From NCBI GenBank assembly GCA_030666935.1, contig DAOUWX010000052.1, positions 1-9,520 of the forward strand: a stretch of DNA of 9,520 nucleotides, written 5' to 3'. A program made the position numbers and the translations under genes. This stretch comes from Atribacterota bacterium (GTDB lineage: Bacteria > Atribacterota > Phoenicimicrobiia > Phoenicimicrobiales > Phoenicimicrobiaceae). The notes beneath the pieces were generated by a model. The model had not been told where the DNA came from. It made no database searches and worked only from the letters and a program-made list of their open reading frames with translations. Shown here one piece after another: positions 1-5,505 of the stretch; within the stretch, counting starts at the first letter, position 1; every line of letters begins with the position of its first letter.

Positions 1-1305
1 GACTAAAATACTCAAATTATCCGGGTCGATAACTGCACTCTCCGGTGACTCCCCGAAAAAATAATCAGAATGATTTATTACAAACTGGTCTAAAGGATTG
101 CTGGAAGCAACTAAAATAGCTATTGAACTATTAGATCGGCGGCCTGCTCTTCCGGCCTGTTGCCAGGTACTGGATATGGTTCCGGGGTATCCGGCCATAA
201 AACAGGCATCAAGCTGGCCGATATCTATCCCCAGCTCTAGGGCATTGGTACTTACCACTCCTTTTATCTCCCCATCTTTTAAACCCTTTTCTATTTCACG
301 CCTTAGATTAGGTAAATAACCTCCCCTATAACCTCTAACTATATCCTTGGACCTTCCCGTTTTAGCTAAAAAATCTTTTAAATAACTGGTTAAAACTTCA
401 GTAGTCAGGCGGCTCCGTGCAAAGATTATGGTCTGAATATTATAATTTAAAAAATAGGCGACAAAACGGGCTACTTCTTTAATTAAACTTTTCCTGATTC
501 CTAATTCCTTATTAATTACCGGAGGATTATAAAATAAAAAGTGCTTCTCGCCTTGAGGGGAGCCATTATTATCAACCAGAACAAAATCCTCTCCTACAAT
601 CTTCTGGGAAAGCTCCCGGGGATTAGCGATAGTCGCCGAACAGCAGATAAACTGGGGATTCGACCCATAAAATCGGCAGATTCTCTTCAATCTTCTTATC
701 ACATTAGCCAGGTGGCTTCCGAATACTCCCCGATAAATATGAACCTCATCGATTACCACATATTTCAAATTTACGAAAAACTCCATCCATTTGGTATGAT
801 GGGGCAATATTCCTAAATGGAGCATATCCGGATTGGTTACCACAATATGTCCTTTCTTGCGGATGGCTTGCCGAGCTGAAGACGGGGTATCTCCATCATA
901 GGTATAAGTCTTGATTCCCTCATCTAAGGCCGATACTAATTGATACAATTCAGTTAATTGGTCTTGAGACAAAGCTTTCGTGGGAAACAGATAAAGTGCC
1001 CGGCTATTTTCATCTCTTAAGATAGAATCCAATACCGGCAGATTATAACAGAGAGTCTTGCCTGAGGCAGTAGGTGTAACTACTACTACATTCTTATGGT
1101 TTCTTATAAATTCTATGGCGGAAGCCTGATGAGAATAAAGCTTACTGATGCCTTTCTCTTTTAAAATCCTTACCAGTCTATCCTCTATCCACTCCGGAAA
1201 TTCCTCGTAAATTCCAGATTTAGCAGGAATATGCCTCCAGTCGGTAAAGCGGGAACTTATCTTATTATATTTTTTTAATTCATTTAAGATTCTCTCTACC
1301 GGCAT
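1..1305 (-). CDS. mrfA: MrfA/YprA-type DEAD/DEAH-box repair helicase, N-terminal 435 residues (3' end outside window)
   Basis: This is a superfamily 2 ATP-dependent DNA helicase of the MrfA (YprA)/Hrq1 type. In Bacillus subtilis MrfA works with the exonuclease MrfB in repair of mitomycin C damage. The frame is open from the ATG at 1305 to the window edge without a stop, giving 435 residues; the family is usually about 750, so the C-terminal DUF1998 cysteine region would lie outside. Visible motifs in order are SHQ (58-60), Walker A TPTASGKT (77-84), PTKALSQDQ (109-117), TNPDML (157-162), the DEVH box (186-189) followed by YRG, CCSATIANP (221-229), IIFARSR (293-299), STNALELGIDIG (352-363) and QQAGRAGRR (382-390). 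All ATPase motifs look intact. A GAGG Shine-Dalgarno lies 9 nt before the ATG. It follows nfo on the same strand after 57 bp, which suggests a repair operon. The helicase call is certain; the MrfA subfamily is likely, and no mrfB is visible here. Confidence 0.9.
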   Translation of the reverse strand, partial: MPVERILNELKKYNKISSRFTDWRHIPAKSGIYEEFPEWIEDRLVRILKEKGISKLYSHQASAIEFIRNHKNVVVVTPTASGKTLCYNLPVLDSILRDENSRALYLFPTKALSQDQLTELYQLVSALDEGIKTYTYDGDTPSSARQAIRKKGHIVVTNPDMLHLGILPHHTKWMEFFVNLKYVVIDEVHIYRGVFGSHLANVIRRLKRICRFYGSNPQFICCSATIANPRELSQKIVGEDFVLVDNNGSPQGEKHFLFYNPPVINKELGIRKSLIKEVARFVAYFLNYNIQTIIFARSRLTTEVLTSYLKDFLAKTGRSKDIVRGYRGGYLPNLRREIEKGLKDGEIKGVVSTNALELGIDIGQLDACFMAGYPGTISSTWQQAGRAGRRSNSSIAILVASSNPLDQFVINHSDYFFGESPESAVIDPDNLSILV

Positions 1306-1323
1306 CTACTCAAACCTCGTATC

Positions 1324-1396
1324 TGCACCAGGGGACGGTTCTCTGGTGCACTCTTCTTTTAATCACATTCGCACCAGAGAACCGTCCCCTGGTGCA
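1324..1396. repeat. Inverted pair of a 26-bp palindromic dispersed-type repeat between nfo and the helicase gene
   Basis: Unit 1 (1324-1349) and unit 2 (1371-1396) are perfect reverse complements over 26 bp, separated by a 21-nt spacer. Each unit is itself nearly palindromic: it begins TGCACCAG and ends CTGGTGC(A), enclosing an 11-nt core GGGACGGTTCT. In RNA the pair could fold as one 26-bp hairpin or as two small hairpins. No T-run follows on the minus strand, so it is not a standard terminator. Unit 2 overlaps the 3' end of nfo, the nfo stop codon sits in the spacer, and unit 1 ends 6 nt from the helicase Shine-Dalgarno. A degenerate half-unit lies at 7570-7583. The shape (short palindrome, intergenic, paired head-to-head) resembles REP/BIME-type elements mobilised by Y1 (RAYT) transposases; no such transposase gene is seen here. 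Confidence 0.9.
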
Positions 1397-2241
1397 ATTA
1401 AACTCTTTACTAAATTAATATTTTTTAGATCATCTTTTTCGTCATTCTTGGGAGTTTCCAGAATAAAAGGCAGGTCTTTTAGATATTTGTGATTCACCAA
1501 CACCTTAAAACCTTCCAGTCCTATATATCCTTTACCAATATGCATATGCCTATCTTTTCGCGAACCCAAAGGAAATTTTGAATCATTAAGATGTATAACC
1601 TTTAATCGCTCTAAACCCAAGTATTTATCAATTTCCTCTAAAGTCTGTTCAACGCTTTCTTGATGTGAAAGGTCATACCCTGCTGCAAAGGCATGACAGG
1701 TATCAAAACACATTCCTATCCTCTTTCTATCTTTTGACCCTTCTACCATCTTCTTTAACTGGTAAAAAGTATAACCTAAATGTGTACCTGAACCAGCAGT
1801 ATCTTCCAATAATATCATGGTCTTTAAATTTAAATCTGCACTTTTCTCTAAAATAATATTAAGAGCTCTGATTATCCTCTGAATTCCATATTCTTCTCCT
1901 GCTCCGGTATGAGTCCCCGGATGAATAATTAAATAAGGGTTATCTAATAAAAGGTCTGCTCTTTTCATCTCTTCAATAAATGCATTAATTGATTTTAAAT
2001 AAAGTTCATCTGAGGGAGAAGCTAAATTAATAAGATATGAGGTGTGAATAAAAACGGGGTTAATATTAGAATTTTTTAAATTCTCTCTAAAACTTTCTAC
2101 TTCGTTCTTTTCTAAAATTTTCTCCCGCCAGGTGGATGCATTCTTAGAAAATATCTGCATAGTACTACATCCTAATTCCTCTGCCCTAATGACCGAATTA
2201 TCTATACCTCCAGCGATAGAAATATGGCATCCAATCTTCAA
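1363..2241 (-). CDS. nfo: Endonuclease IV (AP endonuclease, Zn-dependent)
   Basis: This enzyme cleaves the backbone 5' to abasic sites in base-excision repair. All nine metal ligands known from Escherichia coli Nfo can be placed: H66 (FIHTSY), H107 (IIHPGTH), E146 (LLEDTAG), D180 and H183 (CFDTCH), H217 (IHLNDSK), D230 and H232 (RKDRHMHIG) and E262 (ILETP). The protein has 292 residues against about 280-290 for the family. The start codon is TTG at 2241, with an AGAGGA Shine-Dalgarno about 8 nt upstream (2250-2255 region); the N-terminus KIGCHIS aligns with the usual G-x-H-x-S motif. The family core appears to end at about residue 281 (NLVKSL); residues 283-291 are encoded by repeat unit 2 and the TGA stop lies just past it. 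It is co-directional with, and 57 bp upstream of, the helicase gene. Function is confident; the biological relevance of the odd tail is unknown. Confidence 0.96.
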   Translation of the reverse strand: MKIGCHISIAGGIDNSVIRAEELGCSTMQIFSKNASTWREKILEKNEVESFRENLKNSNINPVFIHTSYLINLASPSDELYLKSINAFIEEMKRADLLLDNPYLIIHPGTHTGAGEEYGIQRIIRALNIILEKSADLNLKTMILLEDTAGSGTHLGYTFYQLKKMVEGSKDRKRIGMCFDTCHAFAAGYDLSHQESVEQTLEEIDKYLGLERLKVIHLNDSKFPLGSRKDRHMHIGKGYIGLEGFKVLVNHKYLKDLPFILETPKNDEKDDLKNINLVKSLIAPGDGSLVRM

Positions 2242-2313
2242 TCTTTGTTTCCTCTTTTCTTCTACGGTTATTTAATTTTGCAAGTAAAAATTAGAGATTA
2301 TTGAGAAATTTTA

Positions 2314-2341
2314 TTGACTTCTCTATTTTTATAAGTATAAC
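2314..2341 (+). promoter_or_regulatory. Probable sigma-70-type promoter for the membrane protein gene at 2428
   Basis: TTGACT (2314-2319) is followed after 16 bp by TATAAC (2336-2341). It is about 85 bp upstream of the ATG at 2428, in the 186-bp divergent gap between nfo and the membrane protein gene. The match is good but the gap is very AT-rich, so a chance match is possible. Confidence 0.5.
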
Positions 2342-2427
2342 ATATTACTATAGCCTAATTAAACAATTATTGCCTTTATACTCTACTTGCCTAAAAATAT
2401 TTTTTAGCTGAAAAAATAGGGGAAAAA

Positions 2428-3042
2428 ATGCATAAACAAATCATTAAAGAATTAAAAGAGCATATGCCCTTTACTGCTTTCGGGGCTACTACCGGAATAA
2501 TTATGATAATATTTTTGCAAAAACTACCCTCCGAATCTGCTTATAATGTTTTTTATCTCCTTCACCCTCTCCATGTTTTTCTTAGTGCACTGGTTACTGC
2601 TTCTATGTATAATTTTTACCAATGTTACCCTTCCAAAAAAAAATGTAACCTGGGAATTTTAATCTTTATCGGTTATGTGGGTTCTATCGGAATAGCTACA
2701 CTAAGTGATTCGGTAATCCCCTATCTGGGTGAAATTTTGCTCAATATGCCCCATCGAGAAATTCATTTGGGTTTTATTGAAAAATGGTGGTTGGTTAATC
2801 CCTTAGCCCTTCTTGGTATTGGAATAGCATATCTAAGACCCTCTACAAAGTTCCCTCATTTTGGTCATGTTCTCCTTAGCACTTGGGCTTCGATCTTCCA
2901 TATTATTATGGCTTTGGGACAAACCTTGAATTGGTTTACCTATATTGGCATTTTTATTTTTTTATTTCTCTCTGTTTGGATACCCTGCTGTGTAAGTGAT
3001 ATCGTATTTCCTCTTGTGTTTATAAAAACACCAAAAAATTAA
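2428..3042 (+). CDS. Conserved-looking polytopic membrane protein of unknown function
   Basis: I do not recognise a characterised family. The 204-residue protein starts at an ATG with a GGGGA Shine-Dalgarno 5 nt upstream (2417-2422 region). Hydrophobic stretches at about residues 13-31, 40-61, 74-94, 120-136, 145-163 and 168-190 suggest six membrane helices and no separate soluble domain. Charged or metal-capable residues sit inside or at the edges of helices: H46 and H49 in LLHPLHVFLSA, D94 in TLSDSVIP, E101, H158, and a C187-C188 pair next to D191 in CCVSDIVFP. The two SD-x-x-x-P-like motifs (SDSVIP, SDIVFP) may be an internal duplication. Such buried H/D/E/C residues fit a metal or small-solute transporter or an intramembrane enzyme, but this is inference. 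It is divergent from nfo, 310 bp upstream of the thiol-redox operon on the same strand, and probably transcribed separately. Confidence 0.8.
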   Translation: MHKQIIKELKEHMPFTAFGATTGIIMIIFLQKLPSESAYNVFYLLHPLHVFLSALVTASMYNFYQCYPSKKKCNLGILIFIGYVGSIGIATLSDSVIPYLGEILLNMPHREIHLGFIEKWWLVNPLALLGIGIAYLRPSTKFPHFGHVLLSTWASIFHIIMALGQTLNWFTYIGIFIFLFLSVWIPCCVSDIVFPLVFIKTPKN

Positions 3043-3239
3043 AAACATAACTCTGAGCACACTTAATTAATATTTCTGTTAATTTATTATGCTTTGGTGA
3101 TATAAAATTTACCAAGTGACGAATTGCCTTGTAAGATAGCGGGAATAACAAAGACATACTTTAGTGAAAACTTCGGTGTTGTAGTCAAATAGAAAGAAGA
3201 ATACTACTTTTTCTATCTTTTCTTTCACTTCCTTAACTC

Positions 3240-3274
3240 CTCGATATTCAATACTATATACTCGATACTATGTT
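3240..3274 (+). repeat. Short direct repeats upstream of the -35 (CTCGATA pair, 7-bp phasing)
   Basis: CTCGATA occurs at 3240-3246 and again at 3261-3267, exactly 21 bp apart (two helical turns). ATACTAT occurs at 3251-3257 and 3265-3271. Read in 7-bp steps from 3240, four successive units end in ATA. The block sits immediately upstream of the -35 box at 3282, where an activator or upstream operator would bind. Function is inferred from position only. Confidence 0.45.
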
Positions 3275-3281
3275 TAGTACC

Positions 3282-3310
3282 TTGACAATTATATCGTTAT
3301 ATCGTAATAT
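3282..3310 (+). promoter_or_regulatory. Strong sigma-70-type promoter of the reductase-rhodanese gene
   Basis: A consensus -35 TTGACA (3282-3287) is followed by a 17-bp spacer and a near-consensus -10 TAATAT (3305-3310). Transcription would start near 3317, leaving a leader of about 36 nt before the ATG at 3353. This is the best promoter in the window. Its spacer, -10 and start site are covered by tandem 8-bp repeats, which suggests that it is repressed by a bound regulator. Confidence 0.75.
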
Positions 3311-3330
3311 ATGGATATTGTGATATCTTT
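3291..3330 (+). promoter_or_regulatory. Candidate operator: five tandem 8-bp ATATCGTN-like units over the -10
   Basis: Units start at 3291, 3299, 3307, 3315 and 3323; each begins ATAT. Units 1 and 2 are ATATCGTT and ATATCGTA, unit 4 is ATATTGTG, unit 5 starts ATATC, and unit 3 is the most diverged. The array runs from within the -35/-10 spacer to past the expected start site, the typical place for a repressor. The natural candidate ligand is the ArsR-family protein encoded at 5181-5453. One further ATATCGTG lies at 5094-5101, upstream of that regulator gene. The repeat is directly visible; the binding role is inference. Confidence 0.6.
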
Positions 3331-3352
3331 CACTTGAAAGGAGTGAATTGCC

Positions 3353-5080
3353 ATGAAAGTAGTAGTTGTAGGAGGAGTTGCCGGAGGGGCAAGTACGGCT
3401 GCACGGCTTAGACGACTTGATGAAAATGCTGAAATAATTATTTTTGAAAGAGGAGAATATATTTCTTTTGCCAATTGCGGCCTCCCCTATTATATCGGTG
3501 AGGTAATTAAAAAACAGGATAACCTGGTGGTTCAATCACCAGAGGATATGAAAAAAAGATTTAATATTGACGTAAGAGTTCTGAACGAAGTTAAAAATAT
3601 TGATACCGAGAAAAAACAGGTTGATATTTATGATATTAAAAACAATAAATACTATAAAGAAGGTTACGATAAATTAATTCTCTCCCCCGGAGCTTTTCCT
3701 ATTAAACCTCCGGTTAAAGGATTTGATGCCCCCAACATATTTACTTTGAGAGACATTCCCGATACCCTGGCCATTAAAAATTTTGTTGATGAGCATAATC
3801 CTAAAAGCGCTGTAGTAGTGGGTGCGGGTTTCATCGGGATGGAGCTAGTGGAAAATCTTCATCGAAGAGGAATAGCCATTACCATAGTTGAATTAGCAGA
3901 ACAGGTGTTAGCGCCCCTGGACAGTGAAATGGCTTCCTTGATTCACCAACATCTGAAAGAAAAGAGGGTGGAATTTTATTTAAATGATGAAGTAAAAGAA
4001 GTTGAACAGCGGGAGCAATTTTCCATGGTTAAACTCGGCAGTGGACGGGAACTAAAGACCGATATGGTTTTAATCGGCATAGGGGTGCGTCCTGAAGTTA
4101 CTCTGGCAAAAGGAGCAGGTTTAGAAATCGGCGAAAGAGGCGGCATAAAAGTAGACCGTACTTTAAAAACTTCCCACCCCGATATCTATGCAGTTGGTGA
4201 CGCCATAGAAGTAGTAGATTATATTAACGGAAATTCCACTCTCGTCCCTATTGCCGGACCGGCTAATAAACAGGGAAGAATCGCAGCCAATAATATTTGC
4301 GGAATAGCAGAAGAATACGAAGGAACTCAGGGCACTTCCATATTAAAGGTATTTAATATGGCTGTGGCAGCTACTGGGAATAATGAAAAGCTGCTGAAAA
4401 GATTTAATATTCCTTACGAAAAATCTTTTACTCATTCTTCGTCTCATGCCGGATATTATCCCGAAGCCCTTCCCTTATCTGTTAAGCTTATCTTTTCACC
4501 GGACAATGGAAAAATTTTAGGAGCCCAGGTAGTAGGTTATGATGGAGTAGATAAAAGAATAGATGTTATCGCCACAGCAATGCGGGCTGGAATGACGGTC
4601 TATGATTTAGAAAAGTTAGAGCTGGCTTATGCCCCACCCTATTCTTCGGCTAAAGACCCGGTAAATATGGCCGGATATGTGGCTTCCAATATCTTAAAGG
4701 GAGATAATGTTATAATTCACTGGCATGATATAAATAAATTGGATCGAGAAAAAATCTTTTTAATAGATGTAAGAACACCTGAAGAATATAGTCTGGGCAG
4801 CATAGAGGGAGCAATCAATATCCCGGTAGATGATTTAAGAAACAGAATAAATGAAATTCCTAAAGACAAAAATGTTATTATCTTCTGCAAACAGGGATTA
4901 AGGGGTTATATTGCTTATAAAATCCTGAAACAAAAAGGGGTTAAAAATATTAAAAACCTCAGCGGTGGTTATTTAACTTATTTCCCCACTATTCAAAAAC
5001 AATCAAATATTGGTATTCATAACTATGAAAAAATAGATAAGAAAGACTTTATTAAACCTAATGAACCTTCTGCTTCCTAA
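3353..5080 (+). CDS. CoA-disulfide/persulfide reductase-rhodanese fusion (CoADR-RHD / Npsr type)
   Basis: This is an FAD- and NAD(P)H-dependent pyridine nucleotide-disulfide oxidoreductase of the single-cysteine class, fused to a C-terminal rhodanese domain; relatives are Bacillus anthracis CoADR-RHD and Shewanella Npsr, which reduce CoA disulfide, CoA persulfide or polysulfide. Visible features are the FAD dinucleotide motif GGVAGGAS (7-14), the active-site cysteine C42 in SFANCGLPYYIG, the NAD(P)H motif VVVGAGFIGMELVENL (154-169), the second FAD motif with D283 (YAVGDAIE), and Y368 and Y426 in HAGYYP and LAYAPPY, where the family has catalytic tyrosines. The rhodanese domain spans about 455-545, with catalytic C512 in FCKQGLRGY. 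A tail of about 30 residues follows the rhodanese. Length is 575 against about 565 for Npsr. The ATG has AAAGGAG 9 nt upstream. It probably acts in the cytoplasm in sulfur or thiol redox balance. An ArsR regulator gene follows after 100 bp. Confidence 0.93.
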   Translation: MKVVVVGGVAGGASTAARLRRLDENAEIIIFERGEYISFANCGLPYYIGEVIKKQDNLVVQSPEDMKKRFNIDVRVLNEVKNIDTEKKQVDIYDIKNNKYYKEGYDKLILSPGAFPIKPPVKGFDAPNIFTLRDIPDTLAIKNFVDEHNPKSAVVVGAGFIGMELVENLHRRGIAITIVELAEQVLAPLDSEMASLIHQHLKEKRVEFYLNDEVKEVEQREQFSMVKLGSGRELKTDMVLIGIGVRPEVTLAKGAGLEIGERGGIKVDRTLKTSHPDIYAVGDAIEVVDYINGNSTLVPIAGPANKQGRIAANNICGIAEEYEGTQGTSILKVFNMAVAATGNNEKLLKRFNIPYEKSFTHSSSHAGYYPEALPLSVKLIFSPDNGKILGAQVVGYDGVDKRIDVIATAMRAGMTVYDLEKLELAYAPPYSSAKDPVNMAGYVASNILKGDNVIIHWHDINKLDREKIFLIDVRTPEEYSLGSIEGAINIPVDDLRNRINEIPKDKNVIIFCKQGLRGYIAYKILKQKGVKNIKNLSGGYLTYFPTIQKQSNIGIHNYEKIDKKDFIKPNEPSAS

Positions 5081-5180
5081 CAAATGATGAAATATATCGT
5101 GAAAATAAACAAGGATTACTATGTAAAAACACGCAAATCAATTTATCTGTTTAAATAAAAATCATAAACAAGGAAATTAT
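5081..5180 (+). promoter_or_regulatory. 100-bp spacer with one operator-like site and a duplicated ribosome-binding segment
   Basis: ATATCGTG (5094-5101) matches the unit repeated over the reductase promoter. ATAAACAAGGA occurs twice, at 5105-5115 and 5164-5174. The second copy contains the Shine-Dalgarno (AAGGA, 6 nt before the ATG at 5181) of the regulator gene. The first is followed by ATG-TAA at 5121-5126, a start codon directly followed by a stop. No clear -35/-10 pair is visible, so the regulator may be co-transcribed with the reductase. Confidence 0.4.
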
Positions 5181-5453
5181 ATGAGCAATGATTCTAAATT
5201 TATCCAAAAAAGCGAACTGTTAAAAGCGCTTGTCCATCCTACAAGATTTTGTATTGTAAAGGGTCTTATAGCAAAAGAGAGTAATGTTACCAGTATTCAG
5301 GAGTGCCTTGATTTACCTCAATCAACCATATCTCAACATCTCTTTAAATTAAAGGCTGCAGGAATCATAAAAGGTGAACGCAACGGGCTGGAAATATCTT
5401 ATCAGGTTATAAATGAAGATGTTAAAAAGATTATTAAAATATTATTTCCTTGA
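5181..5453 (+). CDS. ArsR-family winged-helix repressor, probable thiol/persulfide or metal sensor
   Basis: The 90-residue protein is a minimal ArsR/SmtB fold: LLKALVHPTRFCIVKGL (13-29) is the family's N-terminal helix pair, LDLPQSTISQHLFKLKAAG (43-61) is the helix-turn-helix with recognition helix, and the wing runs to about residue 76 (ERNGLEISYQV). It has only two cysteines, C24 in the HPTRFC helix and C42 just before the DNA-reading helix; the latter is near the position of the sensing cysteine in ArsR-type sulfide sensors such as SqrR/BigR. The classic arsenic motif ELCVCDL is absent. Downstream of the reductase-rhodanese gene by 100 bp, it most likely represses that gene through the 8-bp repeats at 3291-3330. 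ATG start with AAGGA 6 nt upstream. The fold is confident; ligand and target are inference. Confidence 0.88.
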   Translation: MSNDSKFIQKSELLKALVHPTRFCIVKGLIAKESNVTSIQECLDLPQSTISQHLFKLKAAGIIKGERNGLEISYQVINEDVKKIIKILFP

Positions 5454-5464
5454 ATCTGCATAAC

Positions 5465-5502
5465 AAAAAAAGGGGATAGACAAGACACCTATCCTCTTTT
5501 TT
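5465..5502. terminator. Bidirectional rho-independent terminator between the ArsR gene and typA
   Basis: GGGGATAG (5472-5479) pairs with CTATCCTC (5489-5496) with one G-U pair and a 9-nt loop. The stem is extended by an A-run (5465-5471) and a T-run (5497-5502), so each strand has a U-tract after the hairpin. It lies between the stops of the convergent genes ending at 5453 and 5506 and can serve both. Confidence 0.92.
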
Positions 5503-5505
5503 GAA

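Larger units (their letters stand above)
3043..3352 (+). other. 310-bp intergenic region: repeat trace, weak hairpin, then promoter/operator block
   Basis: I see no gene here. Positions 3043-3180 are low complexity and include GGAATAACAAAGA (3142-3154), similar to GGAATGACAGAGA at 7611-7623, perhaps a trace of a dispersed repeat. An AT-only hairpin pairs 3189-3197 with 3208-3216 (ATAGAAAGA against TTTTTCTAT); it could end transcription from the membrane protein gene, but it lacks GC pairs. From about 3240 to 3352 the sequence is densely regulatory and is described separately. Confidence 0.6.

Noticed and set aside
98..816. Open plus-strand frames at 98-319 and 541-816
   Set aside because: They lie antisense to the helicase gene, whose motifs are intact throughout; the frames have no family character and no Shine-Dalgarno.
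1324..1396. CRISPR array
   Set aside because: Only two units, in inverted rather than direct orientation, with no array and no cas gene in the window.
2334..2339. Minus-strand TATACT as a -10 for nfo, overlapping the divergent promoter
   Set aside because: No recognisable -35 at 16-18 bp, and the leader to the TTG start would be long; chance matches are common in this AT-rich gap.
3189..3216. Hairpin after the membrane protein gene as a terminator
   Set aside because: The stem is almost entirely A-T, lies about 150 bp past the stop codon and has no clean T-run; too weak to list as a terminator.
3254..3535. Minus-strand frames across the reductase promoter and 5' end
   Set aside because: They are antisense to the well-supported reductase N-terminus and promoter, with low-complexity translations.
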